Below are positions 44,711 to 54,536 of a stretch of 64,000 nt of DNA, in pieces; position 1 is the first letter of the stretch, and each line of letters opens with the position of its first letter. The stretch lies in NCBI RefSeq assembly GCF_963583255.1, contig NC_084819.1:21383460-21447459 (forward strand). The letters run 5' to 3'. Made by a program: the position numbers and the translations under genes. Under the pieces are notes generated by a model. The model searched no databases. It was not told the origin of the DNA and worked only from the letters and a program-made list of their open reading frames with translations. Source of the DNA: Pyrus communis (lineage: Eukaryota > Streptophyta > Magnoliopsida > Rosales > Rosaceae).

Positions 44711-45467
44711 CTAGAAAGATTGAAATTGCTTAACTTAATGCTCAGCAAATAAGATGAATATCATGGTTTAATTGACACTTAACTGTAAACGTTTAAGTTT
44801 TAATGTTGCCTTCATACAGGATTTAATTTATTGATTTTGATTCTCCCTTGATTTATTATTGATTTTGAACCCTTCTGGAAAGTAACCTCTCCAAGAATAT
44901 GTTCATTTTCTTTTATCTATATATAAATTTCCACCCAAAGTCTTTAATAAATAATATTAATCTTTTTTTTTTCAATTAAATATTAATCTTTAATTAATTT
45001 GCTATCTATACCAACTATTCGATAAAAGAAGGTAGTTATCCTATGGATATGCTCCACTATGCCTTGTACATCTGATTTCAGAAGTTGGCTAGCTCGGGTT
45101 AGGCGCCATAATATTCTTTACGAAACGACTATAGTTTAATGATATTTTTTTTTCATTTGTAATCATGGAAGGTAAGTTCAAATTTCATGAATGGTCTCGT
45201 TATATAAAAAACTTAATTAAATAAATAAAAAACATAGGGTTTTTTTTTTTAATACAACAATATATTTTAAATTAGAGGGAGTTCAGCAAAGCCACACAAT
45301 GAGCAACCTAATTTAGTATTGAATTTGCCATCCACGAGATTCAAACCTAAAGCCTCTCGTTTACAAGTAAAGAGGAATAAGGTTTGTTAAACTTCTAGTC
45401 TGTCAGTGAGCGGGTTAGGAAGGGTCCATGTTTCTTTCTCAGTCGGTAAATATTAAATACATGGGGT

Positions 45468-45600
45468 GTGCTATCCACACACCTCATTTTTTTTCTTACA
45501 CATCCCTCGTTAATTTCTATCCGTTGATTTTTTTAATTCATCCGATCCGACGGCCGAAACTTAGAAGGGTGTGTGAAAAGTAAAATGGGATGTGTGAAAA
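45468..45600. mobile_element. Short MITE, ~130 bp
   Basis: The left end GCTATCCACACACCTCATTT and TTCTTACACATCCCT, and the right end GGGTGTGTGAAAAGTAAAAT then GGGATGTGTGAAAAC, are imperfect inverted repeats. A related half lies at 3505-3590 (TTATCCACACACTCATTTTT, CATTTGATCCGATAG). Confidence 0.6.
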
Positions 45601-45849
45601 CTAAATGTTCTTATATAACCGAAGATAACAAGAGAACACGAACGAGTAGTCCGGATGATGATGATGATCATCATGGTGATGCCCGGATGCTCAAGCAATT
45701 ATGGCAATCTTACCGACATTCCCAATCCTTTTGAAAGATCTCTAGAATAAACTTTTCTCATTGCTTGTAACAGTAGAGAAAGCGGACGACGACAACCATA
45801 TTTCCCTAACTCCAACATAGCCATCCGTGCGATTATTCTTTGTTGTAGA

Positions 45850-47010
45850 AGTTGATGAATACAACTTCTCGTCTTCAGATCTTCTAGACTTTCACAAGAG
45901 AGAGACTTGGTTGGAGACGTAAAATGCAAATGTCGAAAAGGATTCAAGGGGGATGGATTGACAAATGAAAAAGGTTGCGTCCGAAACGATGATACTGCAT
46001 TTAGAAGGCTTGCTATTGCAATAGGTAATTAAGTACTTTAATTTGATTATATTCGTTTGCTTCTTACATGTAGCAGTTTATGATATGATAATAGGATGAA
46101 GGATTTGCTCGTCTGATTTGAATACTAACATTTCTCAAATATGTGGGTTAAGATATTTAGTCATGACATTGTGCCCGTCCTCTTCTCAAAAAACGAAATC
46201 ATAAGCATTTTCAGAATTTGCTCAGGCATACATTTGCCAATGCCTTTTGGCGGTTATAGGGACTGTTTATGGATTTATTGGGGAATAAAGAGAAGAAGGT
46301 GCATGAAGCTCAAACAAAATGGTGGGCTATTGCTACAACAACTCTCCGATCATAGAGAACCCGTTGAGACGAAATTTTTAGCGCGGAGGAACTAGAAAAG
46401 GCCATGAACAATTATGATAAAAACAATGTCCATGGCCAAGGAAGTTTTGGAACAGTTTACAAAGGAGTTCTATCAGTTAACACGGTGATCGTGCTTTCTT
46501 GGATAAACCATCGTAATGTGGTTAAGCTTTTAGGCTGTTGTTTGGAGACGGGGGTGCCCTTACTTGTGTACAAGTCCATCACGAACGGGAATCTTTACAG
46601 CCACATTTATGATCGGAAGCAAGGATATTCTTCCTCGGTTCTTTCGTGTCAAACATGTCTTAAAGTTGCGATAAAGATTTCAGGAGCTCTTTTGCACTTA
46701 CACTCGGAAACTTACATACCTATCAATGCTATCATACATAGAGACGTGAAGACTGCGAATATATTGCTGGATGAGGATTACACGGCAAAGATCTCCAACT
46801 TTGGAACTTCGAGGCTTATTTGGATCGATGAGAGTCACTTAACTACGTTAGCACGAGGAACATTTGGATATTTGGACCCGGAATACTCTCTGAGTAGCCA
46901 ACTAACAGAAAAGAGTGACGTTTATAGTTTCAGAGTGAGCTGCTAACTGGTCAGCAGGTCATTTGTTTTTCAAGGCCGGAGCGTGAAAGAAATCGAGCTA
47001 TGTATTTTGT
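45850..47010 (+). pseudogene. Wall-associated-kinase-like pseudogene
   Basis: Pieces in order: an EGF-like end KCKCRKGFKGDGLTNEKGC near 45920-45985; a membrane-proximal basic piece WGIKRRRCMKLKQNGGLLLQ (46277-46336); and a kinase frame from 46404. Damage is plain. A one-base shift near 46370-46390 breaks [16 protein letters not shown] sequence. The stretch with the ATP-binding Lys and helix C is deleted, so GVLSVNT joins directly to [19 protein letters not shown]. The DFG motif reads NFG. The frame stops at 46944, and ELLTGQQ continues in another frame to about 47000. [11 protein letters not shown] and [20 protein letters not shown] remain. Family known: WAK-type receptor kinases. Confidence 0.85.
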
Positions 47011-47658
47011 TTCTCGTATGAGTAAGCTGCTAACTTTGGTACATGTTTTCTGACGGTTTATCGTTTGGTGAAATGATTTTCGCATGTCCTTTTTTGTCTT
47101 TGCACTCCATGTTTATTTCTCTCCCTTTATTCTATTATGATTTATTCAATCTAAAAGGCCTAAAATAATTGCTTAGTATTACAGTCTAATGATAATTCTC
47201 TTCACTTATAAATTAGAAATCTTAAGTTCAATTCTTACCAAAAGTCTAATTCGAACCAAATTATTATGACAAGCCCACTGTGAGGTCAATCGAGAAAAGA
47301 AAAGAAAAATGATACACTAAAATCACTTCCCATTGTTAAATATGTACTTCTACGTGCTTGTTCGGATCAGCTTTTGTGTTTAGTCCTACCGGTCTGATAT
47401 TCCCCTCCCCGTAGTTTAGATTAACTTAGTACAGTACAATTGCTTCTATTAGAAAAATAGTCATTAGAAAAACATAAAAGACCAAATTATATAAACCATC
47501 TTCATGAAAACAACAACAAACAAGGTATCAATTATTTTCACCCACATATAATCTCATCATCAGTCAGTCTACAAGGGAGATCAACATTAGAAGCTTAGAA
47601 AATTCTGTATCAAATAAAGAAGGAATAAAACAGAAGAGGCTGAATCAGAATTCAGGCA
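47011..47658. other. Intergenic, kinase pseudogene to RGP5
   Basis: AT-rich DNA with no supported gene. The last 100-150 bases should be the 3' untranslated region of RGP5. Confidence 0.5.
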
Positions 47659-48714
47659 TTAAACTTCCGGTGCGCTGGATCCCACCGACTTCCAGAGCTT
47701 CACCCAATCCGCCATGGCATCACCTGCACGAGCAAACATAGGATCTACCTTTCCCAACTGCTCCTTCACCGCCCTTGCCATGTCGACAACACAGTCTTCT
47801 GCTGTCACGGCTGATCGTGGCAACCTAACTGACTGAAAGAAAGGAACCACTTCCTCCATCAGCTTCACACCCTCCCACTCTTTCTTCAAGCTTTCAATGG
47901 CATCACCTCTTTCCTTTCTCCATACATAAGGTATCCCAGTTTTTACGCCAATTCCCAGGTGATCGCATATGACCTTTACACACATTCCAGACCATATATC
48001 TTCCACTGTCTCCCACCTGATCTTTCCTTCCGCTGACAACCTCAAAGCCGGGAACAAAGCTGGCCCTACCACCTCACGATCAAAAGCAATGTTTATTCCA
48101 CTTACAGGCATTAAAGATCTCACCGGAACAGTCATTACAGCATCCACATATCGAGAATTCCTCTGCTCTGGCTTGAGGGCCTGTGTTGGTGCATCATAGT
48201 CTGCCAAATTGAGCCACAGTCCACATGATAGCGCACATGTAACCCCACTCCTCAGGCTAAATGGGTAACCACGAACAAAATCTGCTCCCTTCCGATACGG
48301 ATCATAGAGTGTGTTAAAAAAGAATGGGGTAGCTGGAGCTTTGAGATTGGTAATATGCTGTGCCACCACATCTACTATATGACCATTGTTGTCCTTAGCC
48401 GGGATGCAGTCATCATCAATTGAGATAATATATTTTTTCCTTGAGACCAGGTAACCAAAATACCTGCATGAGTAACCAGAGAAGAGAATGGAATGAGAAG
48501 AGCCCACCATCCGATTTATGTCAGATTTGGTAAAGACATCCACGTTAAATCCTTCTGGAACATGGAGCTCCCCATCCATATCAGGGTCTTTGACAATAAT
48601 CAGATGGAATGGGGAGAATATTGGTCTCCATTCATTCAAGAATGGAGTCAGGTCGGAGTTGATTGCTGCAACCACGATGTCAACCTCACTGGGGTTGATG
48701 CTTGTGTCAGACAT
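47659..48714 (-). CDS. RGP5: Reversibly glycosylated polypeptide, RGP5 type (UDP-arabinose mutase family)
   Basis: The family binds UDP-sugars at the Golgi; RGP1-3 interconvert UDP-arabinopyranose and UDP-arabinofuranose for cell-wall synthesis, while RGP5 is a divergent member of the complexes reported to lack mutase activity alone. The single open frame gives 351 residues from MSDTSINPSEVD; an in-frame ATG at 48756 would add 14. Landmarks: FHLIIVKDPDMDGEL; SGYSCRYFGYLVSRKKYIIS; the acidic IDDDC near residues 99-103; TPFFFNTLYDPYRKGADFVR then GYPFSLRSG, which contains the glycosylated Arg region; YVDAVMTVPVRSLMPVSGIN; and ICDHLGIGVKTGIPYVWRKE. The SGYSCRYFGYL form, rather than SACRCFGYM, marks the RGP5 subgroup. 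The upstream gene ends only 112 bases away on the same strand. Confidence 0.93.
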   Translation of the reverse strand: MSDTSINPSEVDIVVAAINSDLTPFLNEWRPIFSPFHLIIVKDPDMDGELHVPEGFNVDVFTKSDINRMVGSSHSILFSGYSCRYFGYLVSRKKYIISIDDDCIPAKDNNGHIVDVVAQHITNLKAPATPFFFNTLYDPYRKGADFVRGYPFSLRSGVTCALSCGLWLNLADYDAPTQALKPEQRNSRYVDAVMTVPVRSLMPVSGINIAFDREVVGPALFPALRLSAEGKIRWETVEDIWSGMCVKVICDHLGIGVKTGIPYVWRKERGDAIESLKKEWEGVKLMEEVVPFFQSVRLPRSAVTAEDCVVDMARAVKEQLGKVDPMFARAGDAMADWVKLWKSVGSSAPEV

Positions 48715-48792
48715 CTTCAAACAGGAGTTGGGAGAGAAAAACAACAAAACTTGCACGTGCTTGTTTAATTAGTTGATCTTTGTCTTCCAAAA

Positions 48793-48800
48793 GTTATATA
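48793..48800 (-). promoter_or_regulatory. TATA-like element between F-box-like gene and RGP5
   Basis: The minus strand reads AGTATATAACTT here, about 80 bases before the RGP5 start and inside the 112-base spacer after the stop of the upstream gene. A CACGTG G-box core lies at 48754-48759. If used, it gives RGP5 its own promoter overlapping the 3' end of its neighbour. Confidence 0.35.
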
Positions 48801-48826
48801 CTCTGCTCACACAATAACACCCAATC

Positions 48827-50087
48827 TCAAAACTTTTCAGAGCATCCTGCAAGAGATATTATTGTAGGTCAGAAGAAGGCTGCCAAAATCGGTTTCAAAA
48901 TATTACAGGAAAGGAAGGACACTGGAAATTTTCAAACAAAACTTACTGGTAGGAAGGACAGGGGTAAGGGTCTGCCGAATATTAAGTGCCCGGATTAGTG
49001 AAAGTACTTCTTCCTTGCCAGTTGCTACAAACAGCTTCAACACTTTCTCATTTAGCTTTCCTGCTCTCAAAGTTTTCTGCCATTAAACTGAACATTACTA
49101 TTCCCATATACCAAATGCATAATCATACATGAAAGCAGAAGGCAAACAGAGACCTTAGAAAGCCAAAATGACGAAGGTCTCTTGATTAGAATCAAACAAT
49201 CAAACACTATTTTTCAATTTCAGCTAAATCTGAAATTTCAATCTATAATTCTCATCAAGCACAACGTTTCACAACGTAACAAACACAGAACACCTTGCTG
49301 ATCTTTCACAATGGGGAGAGGGATCGGTTGGGGGCTGAGGGTGGGGATGATGTTATTTTCTCTCTGCTAAATCGACATTATCCACTAGTGATCAATGAGA
49401 GCAATTTTTTACAACAAATTGCAGGAAACACAACAATCTTGATCATAGGCAGTCCACATCTGTCCCATGATTGTCCATGTGGAGCTACACGACGAACAGA
49501 TCGAATATAAACATTGATAAAGTCATCAAATTTACATGATACAGGTAGCACTCCAATATCCGGGAAGCTAACACATTCAACATTCTTTACCATAAAAGAT
49601 TAGACAGATAAACGGTCTTTAAAAGAAATAATTCAGTAAATGTATGCAGGATGACAACATACATATGCTATTACAAAACAAACCTAAAATCCAAAAGAGG
49701 TAGAAATCCCTAAAATCCCCAAATCATGCGAATCAGCAATTAATTTCAACCCACGTCGATTGACATAAAAATTTCAAAAATTAAGACAAACCCAATTCAT
49801 ATCTCACCAAATCAAGCCTGCCCATGTCCACAATAAAACAAACAATCCATTTGAGACCCTAAAGAAAGTTACTTTCGCGGTAAAATCAAGAACAAGAATG
49901 CCAAATTACCAATCGGTCATGTAAGGTGAAAATAATGAATGAATGAAGAAATAGAGGAGGGTAGAGAGAGTACCAGGAAGAGATCGAGGAGGATGTGGTC
50001 AGGGAGAGGAGAGAGATCGGATATACTGGGGAGGTTGAGGACAGCTAAGTCAATAGTGAGAGATAGCAGAGAAGGCGGAGTTCTCAT
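48827..50087 (-). CDS. Small F-box-like protein, 87 residues
   Basis: Three exons join in phase: 50087-49974, 49076-48947 and a 20-base last exon 48846-48827. The protein begins MRTPPSLLSLTIDLAVLNL, then ISDLSPLPDHILLDLFL, which resembles the first half of an F-box (LP..I L..IL). Exon 2 gives KTLRAGKLNEKVLKLFVATG and EEVLSLIRALNIRQTL, and the end is LPTRCSEKF. It is too short for a full F-box protein with a substrate domain, but the tidy phases and consensus splice sites argue for a real gene. Its function is unknown; I recall conserved plant proteins of this form but cannot name one. A long CT/GA microsatellite lies just upstream. It shares strand with RGP5 and stops 112 bases before it. Confidence 0.75.
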
Positions 50088-50126
50088 TCAGTCACTCGTA
50101 CAAACATGAATATTTATGCCTAGAAA

Positions 50127-50129
<3 letters not shown>

Positions 50130-50174
<45 letters not shown>

Positions 50175-50184
50175 CTCTCTCTCG
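50130..50184. repeat. (CT)n microsatellite in leader or promoter
   Basis: About twenty CT units followed by interrupted CT DNA lie 43 bases upstream of the F-box-like start. On the transcribed strand this is a GA-rich tract. It may fall in the 5' untranslated region or core promoter. Confidence 0.95.
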
Positions 50185-50479
50185 AAAATTAATAGCAGAG
50201 AATAATTGGTCCAACGTGGTTTGTCCGGGATTGCAGAGACTGCAGGGAAGACGAGAGAAGGAAGATCGCTTTTTTTTGGTTTTTTAGATTTCGAGATTTC
50301 TGACTGTGTTTTCTCCGTCCATCACGGCCATTGGCCACCTGTGTTTGGGTTTGCACGTCACTTGTCGTTCGCACGTGTGACCGACATGTTTTATTTAAGC
50401 TTGGATAATCCAATAAAGTTCCTTTTTTTTTGGTCGATAATCCAATAATGTTCTATTTAACGTAAAATTGGTATAAAAA

Positions 50480-50625
50480 AAAAAAACGATTGTTTGGAAG
50501 TGTTTTAAAATCACTAAGAAAAAATGTTTTGGAGTTTTAAAATTATCTAATGTGTTTTCTATAAGAAGCACAGTTAGACGTTTTTTACATGGAGCACTTC
50601 AAGTGCTTTTCTAAAAACATCTCTA
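50480..50625. mobile_element. MITE-like segment, AAGCACTTTT family (copy 2)
   Basis: GTTTGGAAGTGTTTTAAAAT at one end and GAGCACTTCAAGTGCTTTTC at the other repeat the terminal phrases of the copies at 3110 and 55790. Short and decayed. Confidence 0.4.
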
Positions 50626-51115
50626 ATGAAGTCCCATAATCCTTACCACTGTCTATCACCATATGTCTTTAAATTTAGAGACTTTGTGGCTTGGCAGAGT
50701 TCTAGTCCCCTATAGTATAGGGATTGGCGGGAGTACTCAAAAGTTTCCTCACATTTGAGGACTATAAATAGGGACAACTTTGGATGGGGATGGAGGCCCA
50801 CCCACATAAAAGGTTGCATGCTTCTTCCAAAAATTGGGTTTGAGCGATGTTGCAGCTCATCCACTTGCTCTAGCAGCGTGTGGATGCTAGTCGCCAGACC
50901 ACTGTTGACGCACCTACAGGTTGGGCCTCACATTTTTTTTTACCATAAATAAATCGTCTAGATTTAACTTAGAGTTTTTTATTATATAGTTCTCAAATTT
51001 AGGATTTATACTATATGGACTTTTTTATTATACATAACCTCGAAGATTCTCTTTAGTACCTACATAAGTCTTTAAAGGTGGTAATAGAAGTTCCTAGGAG
51101 ATGCTCTAAGAGCAC
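50618..51115. mobile_element. Candidate MITE, ~500 bp
   Basis: The left end, AACATCTCTAATGAAGTCCC through TTACCACTGTCTATCACC and TGTCTTTAAA, resembles the reverse complement of the right end (GTCTTTAAAGGTGGTAATAG, AGTTCCTAGGAGATGCTCTA). The inner sequence does not encode protein. The inverted repeat is imperfect and target duplications were not established. Confidence 0.45.
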
Positions 51116-51137
51116 TTGTACTTTTATTTCATATCAT

Positions 51138-51140
<3 letters not shown>

Positions 51141-51176
<36 letters not shown>
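51141..51176. repeat. (AT)n microsatellite
   Basis: Eighteen uninterrupted AT units. Confidence 0.95.
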
Positions 51177-51179
<3 letters not shown>

Positions 51180-52085
51180 AATCAAACTCATTCAACCTAC
51201 TGTCAAAGGTTTTAGTACATTTTTACCAAAAAAAAAGGTTTTAGTACATCACATGAGATATGTCAAATGCCATAAAATTCGTGTTTTACATCTTATTGAT
51301 AACTAAAGATACTTTTGACTACATTTAGTCGAAAAATCTATAGTTCTTCAAGATTATAAAAGACTTTCACTTAATCACTTAAAATATATAAAAAAAGTGA
51401 CTTTCGTACTTCCCTTCTCTATCTTCTAGCCTCTTCTGCTTTATGTATTTCTTTAAGTTGAGTATTTATCCAATCCAAGAACGAAATAAAAGGGACGTAC
51501 AAGATGCAAAAGTTAGGTGTTAGAAATCACTCCCGTATTAAAATTCCTAAAGAAAAATTTGCAGCACTTATTAAAACCTTTTGACTTCTTTTATGGCAAG
51601 AGCCGAACCGAGCCATTTCGTTAGGTTTTTTTTTTTTATGTCGAAGTCAATTTGTTAGGTTTTCTGCACTTCTACAATTGAATTTTAAACCGCAATACCG
51701 TTGACATGTTTAGTAGACTGAGATTTAAAGCCTCAAATAATTACAGAAGAAACCACCATGAGAAGCAAACATTATATCGACCGACGAAAATGGTAAAAGT
51801 AGAGCCAAATATACAACTCTTGCAGTTACAGGTACTTAAGTTTACAGATAACTTGAGACTTCCGAGACTAAAGCGCCCTGCGGGCCGGTTGCCGGCAGAG
51901 GATGTGAAATCTTACAGTTTCTAGCTTGCGGAGAGCACAAACTTTGGATCAAAACGTTTTCTGGTATCTGCAGCTTACAAATGCTAAACCGATACACACG
52001 ATCTAATGATCTACTAATTGCCCTTAATCTGACATCAAACCGGAAACAGACAACACAAAATCTACAAGTACAAGCCGCCAGCAAC

Positions 52086-54536
52086 TCACGAGTCCAGTTT
52101 AACTCCGATGATGGACATGAGAAAGCGAAGTTTGTGATTAACTTGTTCGAGATCGGGAGGGTCACCAAATGATATCGTCGGGGGTTCTACCCCGGTGAAG
52201 AGGTAAAGAGCCTTCAGTTCCTCTATGCATGTTGCATGGGGTGTGCCCTTGTATCCGACTATACTTCGCACAGCACCAATCTTCTCCCGTATTTTAGCCT
52301 CATCGTACAGTACCTGAAGATGCAGCGAATGAAGCAACTCAGCTATCGGTCACATTAAATTATTGAAACAATTTGCAACTATAAATATACTTATTCGATC
52401 AGCGGGCTTTTATCACCAGTTTAAGTTTCCCTCTAAAACGAGGTCGACAACTCAATAATCAACGAAACATGTAGATTCTCTTATTTTCAGCTTTCTTACT
52501 CGGCTTACAACATCATTTCTATTCTGTTAATTGTCAATTTACTTCTATCGGCTCGCAAACGGTGTCCATAGAATGCTTCACATTCTGGGTGAAACTTGTG
52601 ATAGAACATGAACTAATCAACCATTTTATCAAATCAAATGTGATATGTAACTGAATAGTGTCATGCTAAAAAGAATTATATGTGCTTAAGCATGCAGATA
52701 GACTCAACGAGAACATTACAAGGAGAAAAAATCGGTGCAAGGATTCTCCTTTCCCTATTAATTTAAGAACAAGTGTATCTGAGATTATTATTTAAGCTCG
52801 TAGAACATAAAATAAACTCTAACCCCATTTGAATGCACGTTGAAGTCCTTCCCGGATGACATCCCAGAATCTGTAGATTCATGAGCAATGCCTGAAACGG
52901 GAAGTTCTGTAGCTTCATCACCCACATTACCTGAAGGTCCTCCAAAAGTATGAGTTAATACTAGAATTACTGAACTGGGAACAAATTATTTGCAATAGAA
53001 AGAAACTACAGTGCATAAAATTACTGTGATGATCGCTTTAAAAACTTCACCTTCAGAAGTTTCACAAGAAGCACACCAGTCTTGCTGACCAGAAACATTT
53101 TTGTCATTGAACAAATGAAGCCCGCCTGCATATGAATTTGAGGATACCACAGTTTCCTTCTCTTTAATCAACCGAAAATCTACGTCACTGATGCTATCCT
53201 TGGTTCTCCTTCCTTCCTGTACTGGTTCCTCTCTGATTATCACAGGCTTTTGCTCGTCTTCCACAATGCTGCTCACCACAGGTTTCATATTTCTCTTATC
53301 TGCCATTCTCTTTTCTTCCTCTAAAACATCGTTAACATTCTTGGTTTCCCCTATTGGCTTCTCCACTTCTAAATTTTTCTCAGCATTCTTGCTTTCCGAA
53401 ACACTCCCAATATCTCTAGTCGGTTTGACATCTTCAGAAACAGTCTTTGCATCGTTCGCATATCTCATTTCTTGGAATCCTTGCATACCTTCACATTCAT
53501 CTGATACTTCCCCAACTCCACCTTCCAAGATACTAGTCGGTTCTTGCGATCCAATACCAGCAATTCTAGCTTCAACTGGTATCTCAATGTCTTCAGCATG
53601 TGAACCAATTTTTTTATTTCTTACCTCCCCACCTCCTCCAGTTTCTCCCACATACTGCTTGTTCATCTCCATTGCATTATCAGCGTTGCCTTCATCCCTT
53701 ATTTTTTCTAGCAATCCCCTTGTCTCTTCCACCAACTCCTCATCTTCTACAATATCACTCACTCTTTCTTGATCCTCGCTCTCTTCGATTACTACGCTAG
53801 TCACTTCAATCGGTGCCACTCCCATTTGATCATCAGTTTCATCACCCTCAATCACATTCAATACCAATCCACACACCTCGTCGACTTGATTCTCATCTAG
53901 TACAGAATCATCCTTTAAATCATCAGTCAATCCTTCAAATTTCACCTCGTAAATACTATCCAATATTAGCTTTTCCTTCTTATTCGTAGACTCATCAACG
54001 TCCTCCTGATATCCATTTTCTTCTACATTTTCATCCGCATCTTCAGTTACATTTCCTTGTGAATCCTCCGCAATGATGGCATCATTTTCCTCATCCACAA
54101 ATTCTACTCTCATCTCGCCGCCTTCAAGTCTATCCCTCCAATCCCACCCTTCTTCCTTTTCGATGTCAGTCTTCCCTCCTACCCATGTGTCCTGTTCCCA
54201 TTCCTCATCTTGCTCGAATTCTTCGTTATTCGACATTAACGTTCCATTATTTTCTGACAAAAGAGGAGGTTCACCATAAGGGAGCAACTTGCTCATGATC
54301 TTCTCAGTGCAAGCATAACTTGCCAAGACAACACCGGATGGAACAGAAAGGGCAAACCCAATTGCGGAAATAACAACAAGCGGCGGAAGAACAATTGGGG
54401 CAGAAGAAATTACCATACCAGTCACCAGAATTTTCAACCCAAGTCCCCATCCCTTGTTCAAGATCCACCTCACCTTCCCATGGTTAGCTTCAGGGGAGTC
54501 TTCTTCTAGCTCGGACTCCCCACTTGGATCCTCCAT
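52086..54536 (-). CDS. Unrecognised acidic protein with N-terminal hydrophobic hairpin
   Basis: Three exons join in phase: 54536-53051, 52930-52824, 52313-52086, giving 606 residues. The start MEDPSGESELEED is chosen because an acceptor-like TGCATAG lies just before it, implying a 5' untranslated intron. Residues 33-75 are hydrophobic, with two halves around IVLPPLVV and a second proline in LSVPSGVV, which resembles a membrane hairpin such as the oleosin proline knot; this likeness is only by eye. Residues 100-495 are strongly acidic and probably disordered, rich in Glu, Asp and Val. The C-terminal 75 residues are compact and mixed (VLYDEAKIREKIGAVRSIVG, CIEELKALYLFTGVEPP, HKLRFLMSIIGVKLDS), looking like a conserved helical module, while the acidic centre looks like a spacer. 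A membrane-tethered adaptor is possible, but the function is not known to me. Confidence 0.8.

Larger units (their letters stand above)
44204..45849. other. Intergenic between LEA-like gene and kinase pseudogene
   Basis: Contains the LEA-like promoter, a possible tRNA-derived SINE remnant near 44590-44710, AT-rich DNA and a MITE at 45468-45600. 45650-45849 may hold further decayed pieces of the kinase pseudogene, but no frame is long enough to support this. Confidence 0.5.
50185..52085. other. Intergenic, MITE-rich
   Basis: Contains the promoter of the F-box-like gene, MITE-like segments at 50480-50625 and 50618-51115, an AT microsatellite at 51141-51176, and from about 51700 the probable 3' untranslated region of the next gene. 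No coding sequence is supported. Confidence 0.55.

Noticed and set aside
46404..46946. Intact receptor-like kinase gene
   Set aside because: It lacks the ATP-binding lysine segment, has an altered DFG motif, and is truncated with frame shifts on both sides.
48493..48772. Two overlapping plus-strand frames of about 85-90 residues
   Set aside because: Both are antisense to the first exon of RGP5.
53191..53772. 193-residue plus-strand open frame rich in Ser and Leu
   Set aside because: It is the complement of the Glu/Asp/Val-rich part of the acidic protein gene at 52086-54536.
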